DNA of 64,000 nt from Nocardia sp. NBC_00416 (lineage in GTDB: Bacteria > Actinomycetota > Actinomycetes > Mycobacteriales > Mycobacteriaceae), in assembly GCF_036032445.1 (NCBI RefSeq), contig NZ_CP107932.1, positions 64,501 through 128,500 of the forward strand, read 5' to 3'. Position numbers and translations under genes: made by a program. This document shows positions 41,939 through 51,648 of the stretch, in pieces. Under the pieces are notes generated by a model. The model saw only the letters and a list, made by a program, of their open reading frames with translations, was not told where the DNA came from and made no database searches. How positions within the stretch are numbered: position 1 is the first letter of the stretch; every line of letters starts with the position of its first letter.

Positions 41939-43201
41939 TCACCGGCCTACTCGCCGCCGGCCGCTACGCGGCGACGCGACGCCGCGTACGGCCGGGTTGC
42001 GGCCGGACCGGAGCGAGCGTGCGATGAGCGCCGATTGCACCTGCCAGCTACCGGACAGCTGGGCCGGATCGAGGCCGGTGAGCTGTTCCACGCGGCGGAG
42101 ACGATAGTCGACCGTGTTGGGATGGATGCTCATCTCACGTGCGGTGACTTTACGGGCGAGGTTGTTGCCGATGTGCTGTCGCAGCGTGTCCAGTAGCTCG
42201 GGGTGCGCGTCGAGCGGATCCAGCAGGGTCTCCAGGGCTCGCCCTCCGGGACCCGGCCGGGTCAGCTGATATTCGAGCGCGAACTCCGCGAACGTGTAGA
42301 GGGCCGGGGCACGGGAAAGGCGTCGCACCATGTCCAGGACGGTGTGTGCGCTGTCGACCGACGAAGGTATGTGTTCGGCAGTGGTGGTGACCATCACTGC
42401 CGTGACCGGTATCCGGGCGGCCCGTGACAGGGCGGCGACCAGGTCTTCGATCTCCGTGTTGTCGACCGGTTCACCCGGGAGCAGCAGCGTCCCGCCGACC
42501 GGGCTGAGCAGGGGGAGTGCCTGTGGGCCAGGCCGTTCCGCCAGCTCGGACTGGACTCGGCGCAGCGTGCGGCGGGCGATGACGGCGGCATCGAGGGCAG
42601 GATCGTTCTCGTCCGGATGCGGGGGTATCGCCAGCGCCAGCACCACGTAGGAGTCGTGCCGACCGATTCCGGCCTCGATCACCCGCGGGTGATGGAGGTG
42701 TCCCGCCAGCAGTGCGGAGGTCAGCCGGTGGACGGCGGTGTGACTCTCGCCGGCGGTGGCCTTGACCTCACGCACAGTCGCACGGGCCAGCGCGACGCTG
42801 ACCGAGTCGAGCATGTCCACGATGCAGCGCGTGCCCACCAGAACGCTGCGGTAGTCCTCGCTGTTCGCGGCGAGCCGATGGACACAGCCGCGCAGAATTT
42901 CGTTGACCCGGTTCAGGATCGCGGCCAGAGGCAGACCCTCCTGCGCCGAAACCTCGGCGGCATCGGTCAGCTGTGCCAGTGCCGCGGCGTTGCCGGAGTC
43001 GAGCAGTAGTTTCGCCGCCGACTCTACGCACCGGCGGGCGCGGGTCTCCACCGTGGTGGTGGCCGCGCCCGAAATGGCCGGGGGACGCGTTTGCTCCATG
43101 ACCAGTCGAGCCAATCGAGTCGCTATTGCCTTACTCGGCGTCACAGTGGCCGGTTCGACACCGTCTCGTGTGTCGGCACCGGGGGTGAGGGCGACGATCA
43201 T
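41939..43201 (-). CDS. PucR/CdaR-type transcriptional regulator
   Basis: From the ATG at 43201 (AAAGGAG upstream) the protein has 420 residues. The C-terminal helix-turn-helix (LLDTLRQHIGNNLARKVTAREMSIHPNTVDYRLRRVEQLTG) is the HTH_30 type found in PucR and CdaR regulators, preceded by a GGDEF-like or sensory region in the middle and a helical N terminus. Such regulators activate catabolic operons. It is convergent with the big operon and could control it, but no binding site is evident. Confidence 0.87.
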   Translation of the reverse strand: MIVALTPGADTRDGVEPATVTPSKAIATRLARLVMEQTRPPAISGAATTTVETRARRCVESAAKLLLDSGNAAALAQLTDAAEVSAQEGLPLAAILNRVNEILRGCVHRLAANSEDYRSVLVGTRCIVDMLDSVSVALARATVREVKATAGESHTAVHRLTSALLAGHLHHPRVIEAGIGRHDSYVVLALAIPPHPDENDPALDAAVIARRTLRRVQSELAERPGPQALPLLSPVGGTLLLPGEPVDNTEIEDLVAALSRAARIPVTAVMVTTTAEHIPSSVDSAHTVLDMVRRLSRAPALYTFAEFALEYQLTRPGPGGRALETLLDPLDAHPELLDTLRQHIGNNLARKVTAREMSIHPNTVDYRLRRVEQLTGLDPAQLSGSWQVQSALIARSLRSGRNPAVRGVASPRSGRRRVGR

Positions 43202-43700
43202 GAGAACTCCTTTCCTCGGTCCTCGCCTGCCGTGCGCTGGTGGGCGCACCGACCGACATCCCGGCCGCTACGCCGGATTCCCGGCCGTGGATTTCCTCGA
43301 AAGCCACTGCCTCGATGGCGAACCGCACGGAAGAAGCCAAGCGTAAACATGAAATCAACTCACCTTCTACTCGTTCCTGACATGCCGTGGTCCGAGGGAA
43401 ATAACTAGCTGTGAACTGGACCTTTGCGATGAAGAAGAGGGCGATCCCGTTCCGGGTGCGGGAATAGCCTGCAACCGCTCACTTTCGGGACCACGCCGTG
43501 GACGGTGCCGTCTCCCAAGCCTCGGGTCGCGGGAGAACGCCGCCGAGTACCTCGGCGGTTCGATCCTGCGACGGTTTACCGGCCCGATCTGGGCCCGTGC
43601 GGTGGCCTGGCTGGTCGCTGCCGGATGACAGTCCGCAGTTCAGCGGTGGCCGGACGGGTTCGAGGTACCGAGACCCGGCGTGGCGGGAGGGCCCGAATGG
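43202..43700. other. 499-bp gap without a recognised gene
   Basis: The sequence between the PucR-type start and the end of the TetR gene has only short open frames with poor codon bias. The part near 43330-43450 is less GC-rich and probably holds the promoter of the PucR-type gene. I see no RNA gene, repeat or clear operator. Confidence 0.5.
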
Positions 43701-44324
43701 CTAGGGACTCTTTGCTTCGGCGTCGATCCAGCAGCCGAGCATGCGCGCGGTCGTGTCGATCGCCTCGCGGCGGTCGTCGCTGCCGACCCCGACCGCGGAC
43801 GCCCGCAGTACCGCGGCGAATCCGGTGTTGATGATGACGAAGGTCATAACGTCGTATCGGTGATCGTCGCCCGGACCGAGGATCTGGATCAGCGCCACCT
43901 TCACGAGCAGGCGCAGGCGCGGCTCGAATTCGGGAAGGCCGCTGCTGTAGAACTGGACGCCGCCGACCAGCGCGCGGACGAGGTCGGCGTTCTCGACGAG
44001 TTCCTCGCTGATGGTGTGCAGGATGTCGGCGAACAGTCGTTCGGTGTCCTTCTGCCGGAGCCCGGAGACCTGCTGGGTGATGCGACGCTCGATGTTCTCC
44101 AACAGTCGTCGTAGCAGTTCCTCGACCATGACCGAACGATCCGAGAAGTAGCGGTAGACAGTGCCGATACTCAAGCCCGCTTCGGCGGCGATCCGGTTGG
44201 TGGAGGTGTCGGCGATGCCGCGTTGGCCGAACAATCGTGCCGCCGTGTCGAGGATGTGTTCTCGGGTGGCCTTGGCGCGCTCTTGAGTCGGGCGCCGGCG
44301 ATGGCCGACCGCTTTCGACGGCAT
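43701..44324 (-). CDS. TetR family transcriptional regulator
   Basis: The ATG at 44324 with CAGGAG upstream is chosen over one 42 bp earlier, giving 207 residues. The N-terminal DNA-binding domain is clear (ATREHILDTAARLFGQRGIADTSTNRIAAEAGLSIGTVYRYFSDR), and the rest is an all-helical ligand domain. It is 77 bp downstream of the ABC1-like gene, on the same strand, and may repress it or the lipase. Confidence 0.88.
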   Translation of the reverse strand: MPSKAVGHRRRPTQERAKATREHILDTAARLFGQRGIADTSTNRIAAEAGLSIGTVYRYFSDRSVMVEELLRRLLENIERRITQQVSGLRQKDTERLFADILHTISEELVENADLVRALVGGVQFYSSGLPEFEPRLRLLVKVALIQILGPGDDHRYDVMTFVIINTGFAAVLRASAVGVGSDDRREAIDTTARMLGCWIDAEAKSP

Positions 44325-44401
44325 CGGATACTCCTGCCTGCTGGTCGCCACCCGCGCGGCGCTCATGATATCGGTTCGGACCGCGGCACTTCCCGGTCAC
44401 T

Positions 44402-45808
44402 TCATCCTGTTCCGCTGCCGGCGGCCCGCCCGAGATCGCGGCTGTTCGCCCGCCAGTGCGCCTCCGCGCGCCCGATATCGGTGGTCGGCGGCTCGTCGTA
44501 GAGCCATTCGCGGGCGATGCGGTGCCAGTTGTTGCCGGCCTCCAACTGTCCCAGCGCGGCGAAGGTGAACAGGTCGGCCCGCCGGGAGAACACGTGCTCG
44601 GCGGGCAGCAGCTGGCGGCGCATGCCCCGGAACCGGGTTGCTCGCGGATCTGCGGCCAGCACCAGTGCGCCGGTGGCGAGTTCGGGAGTGATCGTGACGT
44701 TTTCGTCCAGTAGGTGCCAGCCTGCCGCGGCCCACACGTATTCGAGGCACTCCTGGGCGCTCACGCCCGCGCCCGGATCGATGATCCCGCGCCCGGTCCA
44801 ATTGTTGTGGAGATCTTGTGCTCGGTGCTCGCCGGCGGCGCGCAGACACCGGCGTTCGAAGTCGGCGTCAGCGGGGTCCATCCGGTGATAGAGCCCGAAG
44901 TCGACGAAACCCACTCTGCCGTCGGCCGCGAGCAGGATATTGCCGGGGTGTGGGTCGCCGCAGAACTCGTAGTCGGTGAACAACGAGTTGACGTAGAAGC
45001 GGCAGATCAGTTCCCCGACCCGGTCGCGCTCGTCCTGGGGCAGCGTCCGGATGTGCTCGAAGGAATGCCCCTCGACGTATCCGGTGACCAGAACGTGCGG
45101 TGTGCAGTGCGCTGCCACGGCGTCGGGGACCGTGATCAGCGGGTGTCCGCGGTATCGCACGGCGACGCTGTGCTGCGAACGGGCTTCGCGCAGATAGTCC
45201 AGTTCGCGCGTCAGGTTCTCGGATATCTCGTCGAGTACCGCGGCGTCCGCCGCGCTCGGCAGTGCCGATTTCCAGAGTTTGCTGAAGAAGCGCAGATTGC
45301 GAATATCCGCGTCGACGGCCTCGGCGACACCGGGATACTGCACTTTGACCGCGACCGCGCGTCCGTCCCGCAACACCGCTCGATACACCTGACCGATCGA
45401 GGCCGCCGCGACCGGTGTCTCGTCGAAGTCGTTGAAGACCCGTGCCATCGGTCCGAGGTCGTGCTCGAGCACCGCCCGCATCGCCGCGAACGGCACGACC
45501 GGCGCCCGGTCGCGCAGTTCGGCCAGTTTCGCCCGGAACAGCTCTCGATGCGATTCCGGGACGAGATCGGTGTCGAGCACCGACAGCATCTGCCCCAGCT
45601 TCATCGCCGCGCCTTTCATGCTGCCGAGGACCGCGACGAGTTGCTGTGCGGCCTGGAGCGTCGACCGCTCGGCGAGTACACGGCGGGCCTGTTCGGGTTG
45701 TCCGATCATCGCCAGCCGGGTCCCCACCCCACGTGCCGTCTGCCCGGCTGTCAGACGTCCCAGCATGCCGGCCCGCGCCAGGCGGCCCGACGGGATCGGA
45801 TCGTCCAT
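44402..45808 (-). CDS. ABC1/UbiB family kinase-like protein
   Basis: This 468-residue protein has the ABC1/ADCK/UbiB features: GAAMKLGQMLS (the KxGQ motif), PVAAASIGQVYRA in place of a glycine-rich loop, VKVQYPG with the ATP-binding Lys, DPHPGNIL and FVDFGL with the metal-binding Asp. Family members are atypical kinases/ATPases linked to quinone or lipid metabolism. It lacks a clear C-terminal membrane segment. The first gene of a two-gene unit with the TetR gene, it is divergent from the lipase. Confidence 0.9.
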   Translation of the reverse strand: MDDPIPSGRLARAGMLGRLTAGQTARGVGTRLAMIGQPEQARRVLAERSTLQAAQQLVAVLGSMKGAAMKLGQMLSVLDTDLVPESHRELFRAKLAELRDRAPVVPFAAMRAVLEHDLGPMARVFNDFDETPVAAASIGQVYRAVLRDGRAVAVKVQYPGVAEAVDADIRNLRFFSKLWKSALPSAADAAVLDEISENLTRELDYLREARSQHSVAVRYRGHPLITVPDAVAAHCTPHVLVTGYVEGHSFEHIRTLPQDERDRVGELICRFYVNSLFTDYEFCGDPHPGNILLAADGRVGFVDFGLYHRMDPADADFERRCLRAAGEHRAQDLHNNWTGRGIIDPGAGVSAQECLEYVWAAAGWHLLDENVTITPELATGALVLAADPRATRFRGMRRQLLPAEHVFSRRADLFTFAALGQLEAGNNWHRIAREWLYDEPPTTDIGRAEAHWRANSRDLGRAAGSGTG

Positions 45809-46182
45809 CCACTACCTCCTCGGCGAGATAGAACCAGTTACCGCGATTCACACACACTCTCTCATTCGGGGGGTCCGCGTCCGCCCGGAATCGGTTCGAT
45901 TACCCGCGGCGGGTCGACGGAATTCCTCGGCTGTTCCGGCGGCGGTCGGCTCCGATTTTCCGGGTACGGCCACGAAAACCGGTCGACGCACGATCCCTTT
46001 CGGGCTCTTTCTGTGGGGGATCCCGAGTGGCGGAAACCTCGCGTAGTGACCTCCACGAACTATTCCGCGGCCCGCCGAATTGGTGGGTGACCGGCTCTAG
46101 CGTCATCGGTGTTTTCAGGTGTGGGGACGTATTCACCCAATTGCCCGGCGGACCGGGACACACCTGTTCGGAAAGGTGACTG
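45809..46182. other. 374-bp divergent intergenic region
   Basis: The gap lies between the ABC1-like and lipase starts and must carry both promoters. An 8-bp inverted repeat, CAGGTGTG (46116-46123) with CACACCTG (46159-46166), flanks the probable lipase leader; with a 35-base spacer it may be chance. No gene is seen. Confidence 0.45.
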
Positions 46183-47391
46183 ATGAAGCGAACTACCCTC
46201 CGCGGGACCCTGCGCGCCGCCGTCGTGGCCGGTGCGGCGATTCTCGTAGTCGGGCTGCCCGGTGCCGGAGTCAACGCCGAGCCCGTTCCGGCTCCGACCG
46301 AGCAGCAGCTGGCGGATGTAATCGCCGACGGGCTGAAAGATCCGGCGGCGCGGCCGATAGCCGAAACCGGTAGCGCGGGTTCCGGTTCCGCGTGCAACTC
46401 GGGCAGTGGCGCGGGCTCGGGCAACGGCTCCGGCGACTGCTACGGGGGCTCCGGGTCCAGCTCGGGTCTGTCGGGCGGGTACTCCTCGGACACTGTGGGG
46501 TTCGGCCCGCCGTCCACTGCGTTCCTCGCGGCGTTCGGCCACAGTCTGCTGAATCCCGATGTGGCCCCGCCGGGCGCCAACGACTGGCACTGCACACCGA
46601 GCGCCGAACATCCTGAGCCGGTCGTGCTGATCCACGGCACGTGGGAGAACGCCTACGACAACTTCGCGTTCGTCTCCCAGCCCATCCACGACGCCGGTCA
46701 TTGCGTCTTCACCTTCAATTACGGCAGGTCCAACCTCGTCCAAGGCGGTGGGCTCGGTTCGGTCCTGCCCGGTGCCAACGGCACCGGATACATCGAGGAT
46801 TCGGCGAAGCAGATCGCGGTCTTCGTGGACCGGGTGCTGGCGGCTACGGGCGCGCAGAAGGTGAACATCGTCGCCCACTCCCAGGGCGGCCCGGTATCGC
46901 GGCAGTACCTGAAATTCGAGGGCGGCGCGCCGAAGGTGCGCCACCTGATGACCTTCGGCGCCACGAATCACGGCACCACACTGGTCGGCATCGGTGCGCT
47001 GGGGCGCGCGATCAACAATTTCGGCATCGACGTGCTCGGTCTGGTCGAGATCTTCGTGGGCCACTCCGGCATCCAGCAGACCGTCGGCTCGAACTTCGTG
47101 AACAACCTCAACGCCGGTGGCGACACGGTGCCGGGAGTCGACTACACGGTCGTCGGCAGCCGCTACGACGAGATCACCACCCCGTACGATTCGACCTTCC
47201 TGACACCCGGGCCGGGGGCGACGGTCCGCAATGTCACGATCCAGGACGGATGCGAGCAGGACCTGTCCGATCACCTGACGATGTTGTACTCCCCGCGGGT
47301 GCTGTCGATAATCCTGAACACCCTGGATCCCGCTCAGCCGCTGCAGTGCGCCTTCAATCCTTGGCTGATCGGCGGAGGCGGCAAGCTCTGA
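46183..47391 (+). CDS. Secreted lipase/esterase (EstA/LipA-type, class 2)
   Basis: The 402-residue protein has a signal peptide with probable cleavage after GVNA (about residue 32), a Gly/Ser-rich linker with Cys residues (about 62-100), and a lipase domain with VVLIHGTW (oxyanion hole) and A-H-S-Q-G-G with the nucleophile Ser233. A catalytic His is likely in DLSDHLTM. It resembles the secreted class 2 lipases of Nocardia and Streptomyces and probably hydrolyses extracellular esters. Six cysteines suggest disulfides. GAAAGG precedes the start. Confidence 0.9.
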   Translation: MKRTTLRGTLRAAVVAGAAILVVGLPGAGVNAEPVPAPTEQQLADVIADGLKDPAARPIAETGSAGSGSACNSGSGAGSGNGSGDCYGGSGSSSGLSGGYSSDTVGFGPPSTAFLAAFGHSLLNPDVAPPGANDWHCTPSAEHPEPVVLIHGTWENAYDNFAFVSQPIHDAGHCVFTFNYGRSNLVQGGGLGSVLPGANGTGYIEDSAKQIAVFVDRVLAATGAQKVNIVAHSQGGPVSRQYLKFEGGAPKVRHLMTFGATNHGTTLVGIGALGRAINNFGIDVLGLVEIFVGHSGIQQTVGSNFVNNLNAGGDTVPGVDYTVVGSRYDEITTPYDSTFLTPGPGATVRNVTIQDGCEQDLSDHLTMLYSPRVLSIILNTLDPAQPLQCAFNPWLIGGGGKL

Positions 47392-47611
47392 TCGGCTCCC
47401 GCGCACGTCCGCGGTGCTGGGAGACCTCGCGCCGCCGGCCCGAAGTGCTGTTTCCGGCGTAGCCGGATGATCTTGCTGGCCACTTCGGGTCGGGTGGCGT
47501 CGGCGCGGCGGCCGGATTGCCGGGCGAGCGCTCCCACTCCGGATGCCGGTGATCCGCGTACCGGATAGTCTCCTTTTCGCGGCGCCGGTGCCGCGGATCG
47601 AGGGTGTTGTG

Positions 47612-48637
47612 ATGGGTGAGAAGAATCGGCAATGGGTCCTGGTCCGGCGGCCGGCCGGCAACGAGTACGCGAACGCGGTCGAATTGCGCGACGGCGAGAC
47701 ACCGGATCTCGCCGCCGGCGATGTGCTGATCCGCAATATCTACTTCTCGCTCGACGCGGGAACCCGGATGTGGATGGGGCCGCGGGAGGATTCCTATTCA
47801 CCCCCGACGCCGTTGGGTTCGCCGGTCATCAGCACGGTGCTGGGTTCGGTGGTGGCCTCCCGGCATCCCGACTATCGGGCCGGCGATCTGGTGCGGGCCT
47901 ACGGTCAGTGGGCGGATTTCTCGATCTCCCGGCCGGACGAGGTGTACGTGGAACGGGTGAGCCGTGCGCTCGACGACCCGCGCCAGCACCTGGGTGTTTT
48001 CGGAGCCAACGGTTGGACCGCCTACCTGGGTGTCCTGGAATACGGGGAGGCGCGCCCGGGGGAGACGTTCGTCGTCTCGGCGGCGTCGGGGGTGACCGGT
48101 GCGCTGGCGGGGCAGATCGCGGCGGCGCACGGGTGCCGGGTCGTCGGGATCACCGGTTCGCCGGAGAAATGCGCCTGGCTCACCGACGAACTCGGGTTCG
48201 ACGCCGCGATAGACCGTAATGCCGGTGAGCTCGGCGCCGCGTTGCGTGAGGCTTGTCCGCAGGGGGTCGACGTCTACTTCGACAATGTGGGCGGCGCGGT
48301 CCTCGACGAAGTGCTGGGCGAAATGGCGCTGTTCGGCCGGGTCGCGGTCTGCGGGCTGCTGACCCACTACGACCGCGACGAGTCCGGGCCCGGACCGGGA
48401 CGTTTCGACCAGATCCTGATGAAGCGGCTGACCATGCGCGGCTTCTTCTCGCCGGACTTCTATCACCGCGGCCCGGACCTGAATCGCCGGATGCTGCCCT
48501 GGTACGACGAGGGCAAGGTCCGCATGGCCTTCGAGGTGACCTCCGGACTGGAGCACACCCTCGACGCCTACGCCCGCCTGTTCACGGGGGAGAAGGTGGG
48601 CAAGGCCCTGGTGCAGGTCGGCGAACTCGATTCCTGA
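47612..48637 (+). CDS. Zinc-free NADP-dependent MDR oxidoreductase (CurA/prostaglandin reductase type)
   Basis: From ATG 47612 the protein has 341 residues in the medium-chain dehydrogenase fold without zinc-binding cysteines. Motifs are VSAASGVTGALAGQIAAAHGCRVVGI for NADP(H) binding and DVYFDNVGGAVLDEVL, typical of 2-alkenal/15-oxoprostaglandin reductases. It would reduce an alpha,beta-unsaturated ketone or aldehyde. It stands alone, convergent with the SDR downstream. Confidence 0.88.
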   Translation: MGEKNRQWVLVRRPAGNEYANAVELRDGETPDLAAGDVLIRNIYFSLDAGTRMWMGPREDSYSPPTPLGSPVISTVLGSVVASRHPDYRAGDLVRAYGQWADFSISRPDEVYVERVSRALDDPRQHLGVFGANGWTAYLGVLEYGEARPGETFVVSAASGVTGALAGQIAAAHGCRVVGITGSPEKCAWLTDELGFDAAIDRNAGELGAALREACPQGVDVYFDNVGGAVLDEVLGEMALFGRVAVCGLLTHYDRDESGPGPGRFDQILMKRLTMRGFFSPDFYHRGPDLNRRMLPWYDEGKVRMAFEVTSGLEHTLDAYARLFTGEKVGKALVQVGELDS

Positions 48638-48645
48638 GCGCGTAC

Positions 48646-48672
48646 GGGCCGCGGCCGCGGTGGTCGCGGCCC
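48646..48672. terminator. Terminator hairpin between convergent genes
   Basis: GGGCCGCG (48646-48653) and CGCGGCCC (48665-48672) pair perfectly around an 11-base loop in the 41-bp gap between the MDR and SDR genes. Confidence 0.5.
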
Positions 48673-48678
48673 ACCGGC

Positions 48679-49509
48679 TCAGTCCAGGAACATATCGGGG
48701 ATCGGGTTCGCGCCGCCGCCGTATTCCGAGAGATCGGTGCGGCCGGATTCGATGAGCGTCGGGGCGTCGATATAGCACGTCCCGGTGTGGTACTTCGCCT
48801 CGCGCGAGAGGATTTCCGCGGCGGCGTCCCCCATGATCTGCGGGCTGCGCGAAGATTCCAGCATTGCGGTCCCGTCCGGCAGGTTCGCCACGGCCGAGGT
48901 CGCGATGTAGGTCTGCGGCCACAGGCAGTTCGCGGCGATGCCGGCGTCGGCGAATTCGGCGGCCCACCCGAGGGTCAGCAGGGTCATCCCGTATTTCGAC
49001 AGCGTGTAGGAGGGGTGTGCGCCGAGCCAGCGGGGGCTGGTGTTCAGCGGGGGCGCGATGGTCAGCACATGCGGGTTCGGCGCCTTCCGTAGGTGCGGCA
49101 GGCAGGCCCGGGTCAGCAGGAAGGTGCCGCGCAGGTTGATCTGCTGCATCAGGTCGAATTTCTTCGCCGACAGCTGCTCGGTGGGATCGGTGGCGATGGC
49201 GCTCGCGTTGTTCACGCAGTAGTCGATATGCCCGAACCGCTCGATCGCGGTATCGACGAGGCGTTGGACGTCCTCCTCCACCCGGACGTCGCCGACCACG
49301 GCGGCGGCTTTGCCGCCGGCCGCCTCGATCTCCGCGACGGCGGTGTGGACGGTGCCGGGGAGCTTCGGATGCGGTTGTGCCGTCTTGGCCAGCAATACGA
49401 CGTTCGCGCCGCGGCGGGCGGCGGCGAGCGCGACGGCCAGTCCGATCCCGCGGCTGGCTCCGGATACCACGAGGGTCCGGTCGGTGAAGATCTGCTGTTC
49501 GGTCGGCAT
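48679..49509 (-). CDS. SDR family oxidoreductase (HSDL2-like)
   Basis: The 276-residue protein has SGASRGIG (residues 16-23), a longer loop with AKTAQPHPKLPGTVH after beta-2, NNASAI, and YTLSK. The loop and the LTIAPPLN in place of the usual Ser strand match hydroxysteroid-dehydrogenase-like protein 2 relatives, which may lack the catalytic Ser. It is divergent from the mutase genes. Confidence 0.87.
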   Translation of the reverse strand: MPTEQQIFTDRTLVVSGASRGIGLAVALAAARRGANVVLLAKTAQPHPKLPGTVHTAVAEIEAAGGKAAAVVGDVRVEEDVQRLVDTAIERFGHIDYCVNNASAIATDPTEQLSAKKFDLMQQINLRGTFLLTRACLPHLRKAPNPHVLTIAPPLNTSPRWLGAHPSYTLSKYGMTLLTLGWAAEFADAGIAANCLWPQTYIATSAVANLPDGTAMLESSRSPQIMGDAAAEILSREAKYHTGTCYIDAPTLIESGRTDLSEYGGGANPIPDMFLD

Positions 49510-49584
49510 GGCACTCCTGGTCGATTATGCGTTCGCATGAAGCGGTATTGGCATTCTCATTTTATGCAAGTATCGTATTCAACG

Positions 49585-51162
49585 ATGAACGACGCAGTCC
49601 ATACCTCCTCGGGTATCCCCCTCGATCCGGTCTACGGGCCCGACGACCGGCGTACCGAACCACCCGCGCCCGGCGCGTTTCCGTTCACCCGGGGCAACTA
49701 CGCCACCGGATACCGGGGACGGCTGTGGACCTTCCGGCAGTATTCGGGCTTCGGCACGGCCGAAGAGTCCAACCGGCGCTACCGCTACCTACTGGAACAG
49801 GGCGGCACCGGCCTGTCGGTGGCGCTGGACCTGCCCACCCAGTGCGGATACGACTCCGACGATCCCGAAGTAGGGGAGGAAGTCGGGCGGGTCGGCGTCG
49901 CGGTCGACACCCTGGCCGACGCCGAGATCCTGTTCGACGGAATCCCGCTGGACAAGATCAGCACCAGCTTCACCATCAACGGGACGGCGGCGATCCTGCT
50001 CGCCTTCTACGTCGCGGCGGCGGAGAAGAAGGGCGTGCCCCGGGAGAAGCTCACCGGCACCATCCAGAACGACATCCTCAAGGAATACGCCTCACGCGGC
50101 ACCTGGATCTGGCCGCCGCAGCCCTCGCTGCGGCTGATCGCCGACACCATCGAATTCTGCGCCGCGCAAGTTCCGCGCTTCAACGCCATCTCGGTGGCCG
50201 GGGCGCATTTCCGCGACGCCGGCGCGACCGCAGTCCAGGAGATGGCGTTCACTCTCGCCGACGGGGTCACCTACTGCGATACGGTCGTCGAACGCGGCCG
50301 GATGAGTATCGAGCAGTTCGCACCGCAGATCTCGTTCTTCTTCTACACCCACGGAGATTTCTTCGAGGAGATCGCCAAATACCGGGCCGGGCGGCGGCGC
50401 TGGGCGACCATCGTGCGCGAACGTTACGGCGCGACCACCGACAAAGCCTCGATGTTCCGCTTCGGCTGTGTGGCCGGCGGCGCCTCGCTCTACGCCCCGC
50501 AGGCGCAGAACAACCTGGTGCGGGTGGCCTACGAGGCGATGGCCGCGGTACTCGGCGGCGTGCAGTCGATGTTCACCGCGGCCTGGGACGAACCCTTCGC
50601 GCTGCCGAGTGAGGAATCGGCGACCATGGCGCTGCGCACCCAGCAGATCCTGGCCTACGAGACCGGCGTCACCCGGGTGGCCGATCCGCTGGGCGGCTCC
50701 TATTTCGTGGAAGCCCTCACGGACAAGACCGAAGAGGCCATCAAGGAGATCATGGCCGACCTGGAGAACCGGGGCGGCATGGTCCGGGCGATCGAGGACG
50801 GATACCTGCAGGGGCTGATCGCCGACGAGGCGTACACCCTGCACCAGGACATCGAATCCGGCGTCAAACCGGTGGTCGGCGTGAACCGGTTCGTCTCCGA
50901 CGAACCCGCCCCCGAGATCGCCACCTACGAAATGGATTCCGAAGGTCGCGAGACCCAGTTGAAACGCCTGGCCAAGGTGAAGGCGGAACGGGACTCCGCG
51001 GACGTGCGCGACACCTTGGCCGCGCTGTCGCGCGGCGCCGAAGGAGACGACAACCTCATGCATCGCTTGATCGACTGCGCGAACGCCTACTGCACGGTGG
51101 GCGAGATGACCGCCGCCCTCAAAGCGGTCTGGGGCGAATTCCAGCAGCCGGTGGTGTTCTGA
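49585..51162 (+). CDS. Coenzyme B12-dependent acyl-CoA mutase, large subunit
   Basis: The 525-residue protein is the TIM-barrel, substrate-binding part of a methylmalonyl-CoA-type mutase: [13 protein letters not shown] (Tyr53), [40 protein letters not shown] (Arg171) and [12 protein letters not shown] (His208). By comparison from memory, Tyr53 and Arg171 align with the carboxylate-binding Tyr and Arg of methylmalonyl-CoA mutase, while the Tyr before the active-site His is Ala207 here. The B12 domain is a separate gene, as in isobutyryl- and 2-hydroxyisobutyryl-CoA mutases. ATG 49564 is an alternative start; neither has a good ribosome binding site. Confidence 0.9.
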   Translation: MNDAVHTSSGIPLDPVYGPDDRRTEPPAPGAFPFTRGNYATGYRGRLWTFRQYSGFGTAEESNRRYRYLLEQGGTGLSVALDLPTQCGYDSDDPEVGEEVGRVGVAVDTLADAEILFDGIPLDKISTSFTINGTAAILLAFYVAAAEKKGVPREKLTGTIQNDILKEYASRGTWIWPPQPSLRLIADTIEFCAAQVPRFNAISVAGAHFRDAGATAVQEMAFTLADGVTYCDTVVERGRMSIEQFAPQISFFFYTHGDFFEEIAKYRAGRRRWATIVRERYGATTDKASMFRFGCVAGGASLYAPQAQNNLVRVAYEAMAAVLGGVQSMFTAAWDEPFALPSEESATMALRTQQILAYETGVTRVADPLGGSYFVEALTDKTEEAIKEIMADLENRGGMVRAIEDGYLQGLIADEAYTLHQDIESGVKPVVGVNRFVSDEPAPEIATYEMDSEGRETQLKRLAKVKAERDSADVRDTLAALSRGAEGDDNLMHRLIDCANAYCTVGEMTAALKAVWGEFQQPVVF

Positions 51163-51563
51163 TGACCGCGCGCGTACTGGTCGCCAAACCGGGCCTCGAC
51201 GGCCACGATCGTGGCGCGAAGATCGTCGCCCGCACCCTGCGCGACGCCGGGTTCGAAGTCGTCTACACCGGTATCCGGCAGCGGATCGAGGACATCGTGT
51301 CCATCGCCGTCCAGGAAGACGTCGCGGTGGTCGGGCTGAGCATTCTGTCCGGCGCCCATGTCGCCCTGACGAAACGGGTCGTCGACGCGCTGCGCGAAGC
51401 CGACGCGGCCGATATCGCGGTCGTGGTCGGCGGCACCATCCCGCAAGGCGATATCGAGAAACTGCGGGCCGTCGGCGCGGCCGCGGTCTTCCCGACCGGC
51501 ACCGCGCTCGACGTGCTGGTCACCGAGATGCGGGCGCTCACCGGAACATCGGCGCCGTCCTGA
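51162..51563 (+). CDS. B12-binding subunit of acyl-CoA mutase
   Basis: The 133-residue protein has the cobalamin-binding DGHDRG (His15 as the lower ligand), GLSILSGAH and VVGGTIP, the D-x-H-x-x-G...S-x-L...G-G signature. The start overlaps the large-subunit stop by one base. Together they make a split mutase. No MeaB-type GTPase chaperone gene is in the window. Confidence 0.92.
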   Translation: MTARVLVAKPGLDGHDRGAKIVARTLRDAGFEVVYTGIRQRIEDIVSIAVQEDVAVVGLSILSGAHVALTKRVVDALREADAADIAVVVGGTIPQGDIEKLRAVGAAAVFPTGTALDVLVTEMRALTGTSAPS

Positions 51564-51565
51564 CT

Positions 51566-51586
51566 CCCGGACGCCCGGCGTCCGGG
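51566..51586. terminator. Hairpin 1 after the mutase genes
   Basis: CCCGGACGC and GCGTCCGGG form a perfect 9-bp stem with a 3-base loop directly after the mutase stop. Confidence 0.55.
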
Positions 51587-51589
51587 CCG

Positions 51590-51622
51590 GGAGCCGCCGC
51601 CAGGACGGTGGGCGGCGGCTCC
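51590..51622. terminator. Hairpin 2 after the mutase genes
   Basis: GGAGCCGCCGCC (51590-51601) and GGCGGCGGCTCC (51611-51622) form a perfect 12-bp stem with a 9-base loop, three bases after hairpin 1. The next start is 27 bp downstream. The pair looks like a terminator or attenuator dividing the mutase from the LLM gene. Confidence 0.6.
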
Positions 51623-51648
51623 ACCCGAAACATGAGAGTGGAGGAATC

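Noticed and set aside
46116..46166. CAGGTGTG/CACACCTG inverted repeat before the lipase
   Set aside because: Eight-bp arms with a 35-base spacer can arise by chance in this composition; noted in the gap entry only.
49543..49557. A further GAGAATA-type operator between the SDR and mutase genes
   Set aside because: Only the CATTCTC half is present; the other half matches at about three of seven positions.
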